NCBI GenBank assembly: GCA_017540175.1
Contig: JAFYBN010000077.1
Coordinates: 1-52,936, forward strand
From: Clostridia bacterium
GTDB lineage: Bacteria; Bacillota; Clostridia; Oscillospirales; CAG-272
Length of the DNA stretch: 52,936 bases
Direction: 5' to 3'
Shown here: one piece after another, positions 36,306-43,808 of the stretch
Layout: each line of letters starts with the position of its first letter
Numbering within the stretch: the first letter of the stretch is position 1
The notes under the pieces: model-generated
Databases searched by the model: none
What the model saw: the letters and a program-made list of their open reading frames with translations, nothing else
What the model was told of the DNA's origin: nothing
Translations under genes and position numbers: made by a program

Positions 36306-36353
36306 CATAACCTCCGTTTGACGGGACACGGGATGATTTGATTCTCTTCATAA

Positions 36354-36382
36354 ATAATACACCCGCCGTTCGGCGGTGTCAA
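36354..36382 (-). promoter_or_regulatory. Promoter of the moxR operon with a palindromic spacer
   Basis: Minus strand: TTGACA (36382-36377), 17-nt spacer, TATTAT (36359-36354). The spacer is filled by the inverted repeat CCGCCG-nn-CGGCGG (36363-36376), a likely place for a repressor to bind. Confidence 0.8.
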
Positions 36383-36454
36383 TCGATATTTCGGAAACAA
36401 GGTGTGAACGCGGGGAAAACGGAACTCTGCCACGTCCGCGCTCGGCGACCGGCG

Positions 36455-36580
36455 GGGAGAACGACTCCTTCCACCGCTCCGCGGTCCCCCTCCCTCGGAG
36501 AGGGGCGAAACGATGAACCCTTCGTCAGGCTCCCTTGTGCAAGTGCGACTGCGTCGGCACGGCAGTCGCACATGAGGGAG
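36455..36580. repeat. Dispersed intergenic repeat, copy 2
   Basis: GGGGAGA, CTCCTTCCACCGCTCCGC and GGTCCCCCTCCCTCG (about 36455-36497), then ACGATGAACC, GGCTCCC and the palindrome GTGCGACTGCGTCGGCAC (36543-36560) followed by GGCAGTCGCAC. Same blocks as at 27.2 kb, with the palindrome placed after the GGCTCCC block instead of before it. The gap 36310-36650 holds this repeat, the moxR promoter and the kinase terminator; nothing else seen. Confidence 0.8.
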
Positions 36581-36610
36581 CTGCTGTCCCTTTTCCGAGA
36601 GCTTTTGCCA

Positions 36611-36645
36611 GAGCGGCGGAAGGATGAAAACTCCTTCCGCCGCTC
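36611..36645 (-). terminator. Hairpin after the sensor kinase
   Basis: GAGCGGCGGAAGGA (36611-36624) / TCCTTCCGCCGCTC (36632-36645): a perfect 14-bp stem with 7-nt loop, 7 nt after the kinase stop. The T-run is modest (TTTCTT on +, none clear on -), but placement fits a terminator of the two-component operon. Confidence 0.65.
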
Positions 36646-36651
36646 CGTTTC

Positions 36652-38637
36652 TTACTGCCCGGCGACTCCGGATTCCTCTGTGGGGAATCTCAGCGTCACC
36701 TTGAAGAGATCTCCGTCGATCCCGAGGTCGAGCGAGCCTCCCATCAGCTCGGTCAGGCTTTTCGCGATGGAGAGTCCGAGACCGTTGCCGTCCGTCGCGC
36801 TGCTGCGGGAAGCGTCGCCGCGGACGAAGCGCTCGAGGAATTCGTCCGGCGTGAGGTTCAAAGGATCGCGGGAGACGTTGCGGAAGGTGATGACGGCGAA
36901 TCCCGCCTGCCCAATCCGCTGCTTCTCGAGCGTCAGCCAGACCCGCGTTCCGCTCTGGGCGTATTTCAGAATATTGACAAGGAGATTGTCGAAGACCCGG
37001 TACAGCCGCCGTCCGTCCGCACGGATCGTCACGGGTGTTTCGGGAGCGCTGACGCGCAGTTCCAGTCCCGCCTCTTCCATCCGCGTCCTGTACTCGCCCG
37101 CCGTCTGCTCGAGGAAAACGGCGGCGTCGCAGGGGGCGAGCTGCAGCTCGAGATTTCCGGTCGCCGCCTTGGACGCCTCCACGAGATCGTCGATGAGGCG
37201 TTTCAGCCGTTCACTCTGGCGCAGCAGTACCTCGGCGTATTCCTTCACGAGCGGGTTTTCCGAGGTCTCTTTCGAGAGCAGATCGGCATAGCTCACGATG
37301 GAGGTGAGGGGCGTGCGCAGATCATGGGAGACGTTCGTGATGAGCTCGGTCTTCATCCGCTCGCTCTTCATCCGCATCTCCACCGCGCGTCCAAGACCGT
37401 CGGAGATCCGGTTGAGGTCCTCGCCGTGCCTTTTCAGATCGGAGAACATGCCGTCCGTATTGATCCGGTAGCCGAGATTTCCCTCCGCGAGCATTCTCCC
37501 GCCCGCCTCCAGCCGCTTCAGCTGGACCGCGCGCAGGACGAGGACGACGCCGAGCGCGAGGAACTCGAAAATCACGAAGAAGAAATAGTACTCGATCCGC
37601 GGGAAGAACACGAGAAGCGCGAAGAAATTCAGCACAAGGAGCAAAAAGATCGCAAGCGCCGTGGACCATACAAGCGGGATCGAGCGCAGAAAGGCAAGAA
37701 GGTGCGTGCCGAGCTTTTTGAGTCCGCGTCCGAGAAAGAGCACGATTTTTTTGATCAGTCCGCACAGCCGGAAAATCACGGTGTTTTTCACAAGCGTCCC
37801 CTGCTTGATCCGCGCCGCCGCGCTCATCGACAGCCCGAGAAAGAGGGACAGCAGAAACAGGCCGCACAGCGCGCCGGTGATCGCGACACCGTACATGAAT
37901 TCCGTGTGCTTTGAAAATCCCATGAAGATGAGGAACGCCGCGGCGCCGAAAAAGGCGGAAACCGCGAGCAGAAGATCGAAGGGGACTCCGTTCAGGGGGC
38001 CGGGATACAGTCCTTCTTTTTTCGGCCGCCGCGCCGAGAGCGAGAGCAGCACGACGTACAGAGCGACCACCGCGAGGAACGAGACGATCCCCGCCGGTAT
38101 GATCGCCCAGCGGAGAGCGTATCCCGTCCGGATCAGCCGGTTCGTGAGACGGTAGGCGTCGGAGACGGGGAGCTCTTCGTCCACTTTTCCGTAAAAGACA
38201 TAGTTCTTCGAACCGTACGTCGAGCCCGGCGGATTCGTGAACAGATCCACGTGCGAAGCGGAACTGTTGCTCCGGATGTAAATTGTCGTCCAGCCGGGAT
38301 CGTCCGCACGGAAATCGGATGTGTTCGAGTGCAGGACCTCGCCGTGACTGTCAGTCAGCACGTAGCGCAGATTCGTGTTCGAGGCGTCCCAGCGCTTCCA
38401 CTGCGCGTGCATGTCGGAGCCGTTTTTCTCAAACACGGTCAGCTCGGCGATTTCCTGCGCATCGGGGAGCATCAGATCATGATCGCGGCTTTCGAGGATC
38501 GAGTCGAGGGAATAGACGTAAAAGCTGTTCGCCCGGAAGAGATAGCCGAGGATCACGCAAAGCGCGGCGACCGCGGCGGCGCAGAGGATCGCGAGGAAGA
38601 CGACCGTTTTTCTCGCGGTTCCCGTTGATTCTTTCAT
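36652..38637 (-). CDS. Multi-pass sensor histidine kinase
   Basis: 661 residues. Transmembrane helix at about 10-32, an extracellular region to about 180, then several hydrophobic segments (about 190-215, 225-245, 252-275, 325-350, 355-375), a HAMP-like helix, the HisKA dimerisation domain with His438 (NVSHDLRTPL) and a HATPase domain with N box DNLLVNILKYA and GNGLGLSIAKSL. The usual DxGxG (G1) box is replaced by a stretch reading FRNVSRDPLNL; this pattern is seen in a recognised subgroup of clostridial kinases, so it need not be inactive. Start ATG 38637 follows AAAGGAG. Downstream of and co-transcribed with its regulator. Confidence 0.9.
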   Translation of the reverse strand: MKESTGTARKTVVFLAILCAAAVAALCVILGYLFRANSFYVYSLDSILESRDHDLMLPDAQEIAELTVFEKNGSDMHAQWKRWDASNTNLRYVLTDSHGEVLHSNTSDFRADDPGWTTIYIRSNSSASHVDLFTNPPGSTYGSKNYVFYGKVDEELPVSDAYRLTNRLIRTGYALRWAIIPAGIVSFLAVVALYVVLLSLSARRPKKEGLYPGPLNGVPFDLLLAVSAFFGAAAFLIFMGFSKHTEFMYGVAITGALCGLFLLSLFLGLSMSAAARIKQGTLVKNTVIFRLCGLIKKIVLFLGRGLKKLGTHLLAFLRSIPLVWSTALAIFLLLVLNFFALLVFFPRIEYYFFFVIFEFLALGVVLVLRAVQLKRLEAGGRMLAEGNLGYRINTDGMFSDLKRHGEDLNRISDGLGRAVEMRMKSERMKTELITNVSHDLRTPLTSIVSYADLLSKETSENPLVKEYAEVLLRQSERLKRLIDDLVEASKAATGNLELQLAPCDAAVFLEQTAGEYRTRMEEAGLELRVSAPETPVTIRADGRRLYRVFDNLLVNILKYAQSGTRVWLTLEKQRIGQAGFAVITFRNVSRDPLNLTPDEFLERFVRGDASRSSATDGNGLGLSIAKSLTELMGGSLDLGIDGDLFKVTLRFPTEESGVAGQ

Positions 38638-38688
38638 TTTATACACTCCTTTCGTTTGTCCGGATTTGCCGCAAAGCGGACCGGCGGC

Positions 38689-39426
38689 TCAGCGGTTGTC
38701 CCGCGCGGCGTCGTCGATGCGGTATCCCTGTCCCCAGATGACCTTCAGATATCGCGGCTCCGCTGGGTCGATCTCCACCTTTTCGCGCAAATGGCGGATG
38801 TGAACGGCAACGTTGTTGTCGCTGCCCAGGTATGCGCCGCCCCACACTTCTTCGTAGATCTCGCGCGGCGAGAACACCTTTCCCCGGTGGACCATGAGCA
38901 GGCGCAGGATCTCGTACTCCGTCGGCGTGAGGCTCACCGCCTCCCCGTCGACCGTGACGGACTTCGAACGCTCATCGAGCTCGATCCCGCCGACGGTCAG
39001 GGCCGCTTCCTCCGGCGCCCTCATCCCGTGTCCGCCGAGCTTCAGGTAGCGGCGGAGCTGGGAGCGGACCCGCGCCTTCAGCTCCGCGGGGGAAAAGGGC
39101 TTGGTGACGTAGTCGTCCGCGCCCGCGTTCAGTCCCCGCACCTTGTCCTCGTCCTCGCTCTTCGCCGTCAGAAGAATGACCGGGACGTTCGAGGTTTCCC
39201 GCAGCTTCGTGAGGACGGAGATCCCGTCGATGTCCGGCATCATGACGTCGAGCAGGATGAGGTGCAGCTCGACCTCGGACGCGATCTTCAGCGCCTCGTG
39301 TCCGTCCGCCGCGCCCCAGATCTTGACGTCCCCTTCGGCGTACGGATCGCCGTCCAGGGAGGAAAGATGGATTTTGACGGCGTTCACGATATCCCGCTCG
39401 TCGTCGCAGACCAGAATGTTTTTCAT
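38689..39426 (-). CDS. OmpR/PhoB-family response regulator
   Basis: 245 residues. Receiver domain: VCDDERDI, phospho-acceptor in ILLDVMMPD, and VTKPFSP with the conserved Lys. C-terminal winged helix with SLTPTEYEILRLLM and VAVHIRHLREKVE. It activates or represses genes, probably including its own operon, on signal from the kinase 51 nt downstream. Start MKNILVCDD at 39426 follows GGAAAGG; an ATG 6 codons upstream has no binding site. Confidence 0.95.
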   Translation of the reverse strand: MKNILVCDDERDIVNAVKIHLSSLDGDPYAEGDVKIWGAADGHEALKIASEVELHLILLDVMMPDIDGISVLTKLRETSNVPVILLTAKSEDEDKVRGLNAGADDYVTKPFSPAELKARVRSQLRRYLKLGGHGMRAPEEAALTVGGIELDERSKSVTVDGEAVSLTPTEYEILRLLMVHRGKVFSPREIYEEVWGGAYLGSDNNVAVHIRHLREKVEIDPAEPRYLKVIWGQGYRIDDAARDNR

Positions 39427-39461
39427 GTTGATGTGCCTTTCCATGTGATTTTGCCGGTTTT

Positions 39462-39490
39462 ATTGTACCATGTCCCGTCTCAGCAGGCAA
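39462..39490 (-). promoter_or_regulatory. Promoter of the two-component operon
   Basis: Minus strand: TTGCCT (39490-39485), 17-nt spacer, TACAAT (39467-39462), about 35 nt before the start. Confidence 0.65.
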
Positions 39491-39587
39491 GGGGGGGACG
39501 GATGAAGATTTTATGAAGGTTTCGCCGCCCGCGGGGGAAATATGAGCGCCGCCTCCGCACCCGACAGAATGCGCGCCGCGGCCGGGC

Positions 39588-39593
39588 TATAAT
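39588..39593 (+). promoter_or_regulatory. Candidate -10 box of spoIIGA
   Basis: TATAAT 30 nt before the proposed start and 11 nt before the Shine-Dalgarno sequence; no good -35 box is at 17 nt. The spoIIG promoter of Bacillus is likewise poor at -35 and depends on Spo0A. CCCGACA at 39560-39566 matches the reverse Spo0A-box core TTCGACA at 5 of 7 positions. Tentative. Confidence 0.4.
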
Positions 39594-39617
39594 CGGATCG
39601 ACGGGAGGTGGGGCGCA

Positions 39618-40397
39618 ACGCTCTACGCGGATATTCTGTTCCTCATCAACTTCGCGATGGATTTTCTCACCCTCTGGCTTGCGGGGACGGCGGCGCACAA
39701 ACCGATCGCAAAGAAAAGACTGCTCATCGCGGCGGCGCTCGGCGCGTTCTTCGGCACGCTCGAGAGCTGCGCCGGGATCGGCTTTGGCGCGCTCCGCGTG
39801 TTCTTCGGCTTCCTCCTCTCCCTCGCGATGACGGCGGCGGCGTTCGGAAAGCCCCGTTCGGCAGGGGCCCTGCTCCTCGACAGTGCGGCGGTGTGGGGGG
39901 CGGGCCTGCTCATCGGGGGCGTCATGACCTTTCTCATGAGCGCGGGGGATGGGACCCCTGTCGGGGGAGAGGAGCGGTTTCCGCTGGCGGCCGCGCTGTG
40001 CTTTCTCATCTCGCTCGCCTTTTCCCGCATTGGGAGAAGACGTTCCCGTGCGGGGACGGCGCGGCTCGTGATCGAATCGAACGGTGTGCGGCGCGAGCTG
40101 ACGGCGCTGATCGACTCCGGGCTCACGGCGAAGGAGCCGATCTCACTGCTCCCCGTGGTCCTCGTGACGGCGCGGGGAGCGGGGGAGTTTGCCGCCATGC
40201 TGAAAGCCGAGAATCCCCCGCTTCGGCTGCGGGTCGTGCCGCTCAGAGGCATCGGCGGGGAGCGCGTTCTCTACGGTTTCGTGCCGGAGAAGATCACCGT
40301 CGCGGACAGGGAGACTTCCGCCGTCGTGGCGGTGGATGAGAAGAGCGAATCCTTTGCCGGCACCGATGCGCTCATGCCGTCCGAGCTGATCCCCTGA
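39618..40397 (+). CDS. spoIIGA: Sigma-E processing peptidase SpoIIGA, apparent non-AUG start
   Basis: Membrane aspartic protease that cleaves pro-sigma-E in the mother cell. The conserved N-terminus LYADILFLINFAMDF is encoded from 39621, before the first in-frame ATG (39657). No ATG, GTG or TTG exists in frame between the upstream stop (39543) and that ATG. ACG at 39618 is 7 nt after GGGAGGTG and is the best start candidate; the protein is then 259 residues. Five hydrophobic segments lie in 1-130, and the protease site is Asp166 (LIDSGLTAKEP, DSG form). The C-terminus DALMPSELI looks complete. The partner sigE, normally next, is absent; a 1.4-kb repeat element follows. A base error or mutation of ATG to ACG is an alternative. 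Confidence 0.85.
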   Translation, partial: TLYADILFLINFAMDFLTLWLAGTAAHKPIAKKRLLIAAALGAFFGTLESCAGIGFGALRVFFGFLLSLAMTAAAFGKPRSAGALLLDSAAVWGAGLLIGGVMTFLMSAGDGTPVGGEERFPLAAALCFLISLAFSRIGRRRSRAGTARLVIESNGVRRELTALIDSGLTAKEPISLLPVVLVTARGAGEFAAMLKAENPPLRLRVVPLRGIGGERVLYGFVPEKITVADRETSAVVAVDEKSESFAGTDALMPSELIP

Positions 40398-40419
40398 CGG
40401 GGAATCCCGGGCTTGAAAT

Positions 40420-41830
40420 GGCAACAAACGCTTCGTGTCTTTGGAACGTTGATTTGCCCGGCATGACTGCGTCGATGTGAGTTGACCTCTTGCCTCGCCG
40501 ACGCACGCTTTACTTCAAAGAGACCGTTTTTCCCTTGCCTCGCCGGCGTGACTGCGTCGGCGCGCGTGACGGAGAGGGCTTCTCAGGAGCAAACGCTATT
40601 ACATTTTTACCCTGTGCGGGCGGCGGTGGAGTCTGTTGAAACCGCATGTTCTTTAATGAAACAAACGCTTCGCGTTTGTGGAACGAAGTATTGTCCTACG
40701 CGGACGGCGGCACGGGGGGACCAGCTCAGGCCGCATGGCCCCTGCGCCGACGCAGTCGCGCTGTGCAGGGCCCATTGGCCATTACATCTGTGCTCCTCTC
40801 ACCTTTTCAGCGGCTCCGACTCGTCAGCGGCACTTATCAGCCGAAGTTTTCAGCGACTGCGGCTCTCGAATCGTCAGCTGAAACATTGCAATTCGCGCCT
40901 CGCGCGAATTGCCGCGATCCAAATTCGCGAATTACACGACGCGTTAAGCCTAAGCGAAAACTGAAGTGCGTCTTCGCGAACGTAGCGCCAGCTATAATCT
41001 GCTAAACCTATTTCCGTTTCAGCGCGACGTAAAGTGCGACTCCTGCCGCTCGTATTGCGAACGCGGGTAGAAAATCCTGCGGAGCCGCGGTAAAGCGCTC
41101 ATTGTTTTTTGCTGATGCTGTCGCGAGAATAGGATGCTGTGCTGTTAGGTGGCGCGCTTCAGCGCGGAGTGATTACTTGAAGTTGATGTCGTTCGTGAAG
41201 ACGAACGCGTTTGATTACACGACGCGTTTGGCTGTCAGCGGAAGTCGACGTGCGTCTTCGCGAATTGGAGTTTGCGGTTGTCTGCTGAATTTGTTCGCGT
41301 TTCAGCAGATTATAGCGCCCCCATGTGCGCGAGGCTGTTGAGCGATGACGCTGAAGCTGAACGCGCCCGTGCAATGCGCGTTTATGAGCGCATGAGGAAA
41401 TTCGCGCGGGCGCGAATTTCCAAGTTTCGGCTGCAGAGTATTTAGTTCGCGCTGAATCTGTTCAAGTCCAGTCCCCTTGTCATTTACTGTTCGCCGACAA
41501 GTACCGCTGAATAGGTGAGAGGAGTGAAGATGCACTGTCGGAGCCGCTGAAGAGGATCAAGAACAACAGATTGGATGGCCAAGGTGACCCCACCGGGGGC
41601 GCCACTTTCGCTTGCGAAAGTAGTCGGCCATGAGATGGCGCCCCGTGCCGCCGCCCGCGCAGGGCAATTCAAATCCGTAATTCTCAAACGCGTTAGCGTT
41701 TGTTTCCAAAAAGAACACGCGGTTTCCGCAGACTCCCTGTGCGCCGCCCGCCGCCTCGACGCAGTCAGGTACCTCGACGCAGTCAGGGGGCAATATCTCA
41801 TACCGCAAACGCGTAGCGTTTGTTTCCTAA
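40420..41830 (+). repeat. Large non-coding palindromic element, copy A
   Basis: Fills the whole gap between spoIIGA and the SLH-NlpC gene. Both ends carry related sequence in opposite orientation: blocks near 40614-40720 match the reverse complement of about 41640-41745, including the 7-bp hairpin CAAACGC-ttc-GCGTTTG (40662-40678) against CAAACGC-gtta-GCGTTTG (41685-41702); a further copy of this hairpin is at 41806-41822 and a decayed one at about 40423. Inside are GCAATTCGCG/CGCGAATTGC (40888-40912), AATTCGCGAATT (40922-40933) and GGAAATTCGCG/CGCGAATTTCC (41396-41421). A 16-nt tandem repeat lies at 41754-41787. The element is collinear with copy B reversed. No credible coding sequence. Confidence 0.85.
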
Positions 41831-41875
41831 TAAAGTTTCTTTGTCGGCGATGCGGAGCTTCGCGCTCCCCCGTTC

Positions 41876-43807
41876 TCATTTCAGCTCCACCGCCTTGAGG
41901 AGGGTGCCGGAGAGGTCGAGGGGCTGGATCGCTACGGGCATGCCGCCGATGTAGGCGTGCACGATCGTGGGCGTGCCGTTTTCCTCGCCGAGCCAGATCA
42001 TGACGTGGCCGGGCCGGTAGATCGCGGTCGGGTACCGGAGGGAGCCGAGAAGCGCCGACCGCTCTGCCGCGCCGAGGGAGGAGATGTCCTGGCCGACGCC
42101 GGCGTATTCCCGCTGCTCGCTCGTGTTGCGGGGCAGCTTGACGCCGAAGGAGCGCATCACGGCGCAGACGAAGCCCGAGCAGTCCACGCCCCCGTTCGCG
42201 CCGCCCCAGCCGTAGATCACACCGAGGTATTTGAACGCCTGCTCGTAGAAGTTTTTCACCGTATAGGGCAGAGCCCCCCGCACCGCGTCGGATTTCGGGA
42301 TCCACGCGCGATGCTCGGCGAGACAGCGGTCCGGGGAATAGTCGGACGCCGGCATGACGACGTACCAGCGTTCGTCATCCTCGCCGAGATAGGGCAGGCG
42401 CGCGCCCATGTCGAGCGTGCCGACGAAATCGCCGTTCACCCAGTCCGGCTCGTCGCCGACCGCCCACGTATTCACGGAGGTCACGGTGACGAAATCCTCG
42501 GCAAGCACATATTTGAGCCACACCTCCCGCGTGCAGTAGACCGCTGCGGACGAGGGGATCCAGCCGATGTAGTTCCCGGTCTGGACGAAGAGCTCGCGTC
42601 CGTCCGCGCTCTCGTGCAGAACGGCGACGGGCTCGCCGAGAATGACCTCGGTCTCCTGGATCATGCTGTAATAGACGTCCCCCGCGGCGTAGATGCCGAC
42701 GAGCTCGGTCGGAAGACTCTTCATGTCGCAGCGGGTCGTGACGACCGCCCAGCGGACCGTCACCGTCTCCGGGATCGACGAGAGAGCGCGGTTGTCCAAA
42801 ATCGCCCGCCGCTCGTTCCACGGGATCACCCGACCTTCGAGGTCCCGGTCGCATCCCTCGGGGAAGGCGTAAGCCTCGATGCGCGCCCGGACCTCGCCGC
42901 CGTTCACCGACGACGGGTAGGACACAAGGTCCACCATCGTCGGGCAGGCCGCGGTCATGCGGGCGTTTGCCGCGGCGATCTCGCCGGGGGTGAGCAGAAC
43001 TTCATCCGCCGAGCCCGCGCCGAAGCGCTTTTCGTAATTCGCCGCCCAATACCGCGCGAGCCCGGAAGCGGACGCGGGATCCGTAGGATCGGGGTCGGTC
43101 GGATCGTCGGGAGTGTCGGGAGCGTCGGAAACCGTGAACCGCACGCGGGCGGCCGGATCGGTCATCCGGCTCAGAATCGCCGCGATCTCCGCCCTCGTCA
43201 CGCAAGAATCGGGGGAGACGGCATGGGTCACGGCGTCCGTGCCCTGAATGATCCCGGCGCGCGCCATATGATACACGGCGTCATGCTGGGGATGCGAAGC
43301 GTCCACGTCCGGGAGGGAGCCTTCGGGAAGATCGTTCAGCGCGGGAAAATCCGCTGCGCAGGGGAGGAACAGTTCCATGATCTCAGCGCGGGTCGCGGCT
43401 CTTTCCCATTCGTATGTCTTTGCGATCAGCCCGATCTCAAAGGCGAAGTCCACATAGGTGGAATACCATTTCTCCGCGCCGTTTTCCAGCGCGACCGTCT
43501 CATACAACCCGTCGGCAAGCCGCCGCAGGCAGACCGCGAGCTTGAGCGCTTCGGAAAGGAGCAGATTTCCCTCCGGCTCATACCGGTCGGGGGCGCGTCC
43601 GTTGATCAGTCCCGAGGCGCAGGCACGCGCCACGTCGGCGTAATACCACGCGCCCGGGAGCACGTCGGCAAAGGGCATGGCGGCGGTCGACGGCGCGGGC
43701 GCTGTGAGCGTCTCGCCCGCGTCATCCGCCGAGAAAACGGGCACGGCGGACAAAAGCATGGTGAGCGCGAGCAGCCAGAGCACAGCGGGTTTTCCGTATT
43801 TCTTCAT
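41876..43807 (-). CDS. SLH-domain NlpC/P60 cell-wall hydrolase
   Basis: 643 residues. Signal peptide (1-26; LLALTMLLSAVPVFSA), about three S-layer-homology repeats (about 40-235; PFADVLPGAWYYADVARA, TRAEIMELF, TRAEIAAILSRM), an Asp/Pro/Thr linker, SH3-like regions (about 330-500) and a C-terminal NlpC/P60 domain. Catalytic Cys543 is in GVDCSGF and His601 in RPGHVMIWLG. SLH repeats dock on pyruvylated secondary wall polymer; NlpC/P60 cuts peptide stems of peptidoglycan, so this is a surface-tethered wall remodelling enzyme. Its start is 1 nt after the stop of the preceding gene. Confidence 0.92.
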   Translation of the reverse strand: MKKYGKPAVLWLLALTMLLSAVPVFSADDAGETLTAPAPSTAAMPFADVLPGAWYYADVARACASGLINGRAPDRYEPEGNLLLSEALKLAVCLRRLADGLYETVALENGAEKWYSTYVDFAFEIGLIAKTYEWERAATRAEIMELFLPCAADFPALNDLPEGSLPDVDASHPQHDAVYHMARAGIIQGTDAVTHAVSPDSCVTRAEIAAILSRMTDPAARVRFTVSDAPDTPDDPTDPDPTDPASASGLARYWAANYEKRFGAGSADEVLLTPGEIAAANARMTAACPTMVDLVSYPSSVNGGEVRARIEAYAFPEGCDRDLEGRVIPWNERRAILDNRALSSIPETVTVRWAVVTTRCDMKSLPTELVGIYAAGDVYYSMIQETEVILGEPVAVLHESADGRELFVQTGNYIGWIPSSAAVYCTREVWLKYVLAEDFVTVTSVNTWAVGDEPDWVNGDFVGTLDMGARLPYLGEDDERWYVVMPASDYSPDRCLAEHRAWIPKSDAVRGALPYTVKNFYEQAFKYLGVIYGWGGANGGVDCSGFVCAVMRSFGVKLPRNTSEQREYAGVGQDISSLGAAERSALLGSLRYPTAIYRPGHVMIWLGEENGTPTIVHAYIGGMPVAIQPLDLSGTLLKAVELK

Positions 43808-43808
43808 G

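Noticed and set aside
39608-40339. GTG-started frame at 39608 as the start of spoIIGA
   Set aside because: It is in another reading frame and its product has no SpoIIGA sequence; the conserved protein is in the frame of 39618/39657.
40646-41005. Open frame in copy A with LSYADGGTGGPAQAA, also seen at 52546-52935 reversed
   Set aside because: The frames share only the terminal-repeat part and diverge with frame shifts after it; start codons differ and the sequence is the palindromic repeat itself.
41455-41490. tRNA-like T-arm sequence GTTCAAGTCC in the element core
   Set aside because: The flanking bases do not form a T-stem and no D-arm, anticodon arm or acceptor stem can be drawn around it.
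41302-41535. Open frame on the minus strand (77 codons) with a similar frame in copy B (51989-52372), sharing GTCRRTVNDKGTGLEQ
   Set aside because: The shared DNA is about 97-98 percent identical, but three of the four substitutions in the shared reading frame change the residue. There is no ribosome binding site, and hairpins span the frame. It is conserved as nucleic acid, not protein.
40440-41830. Possible CRISPR array because of repeated short palindromes
   Set aside because: Repeat units are irregularly spaced, point in both directions and lack constant-length spacers or nearby cas genes.
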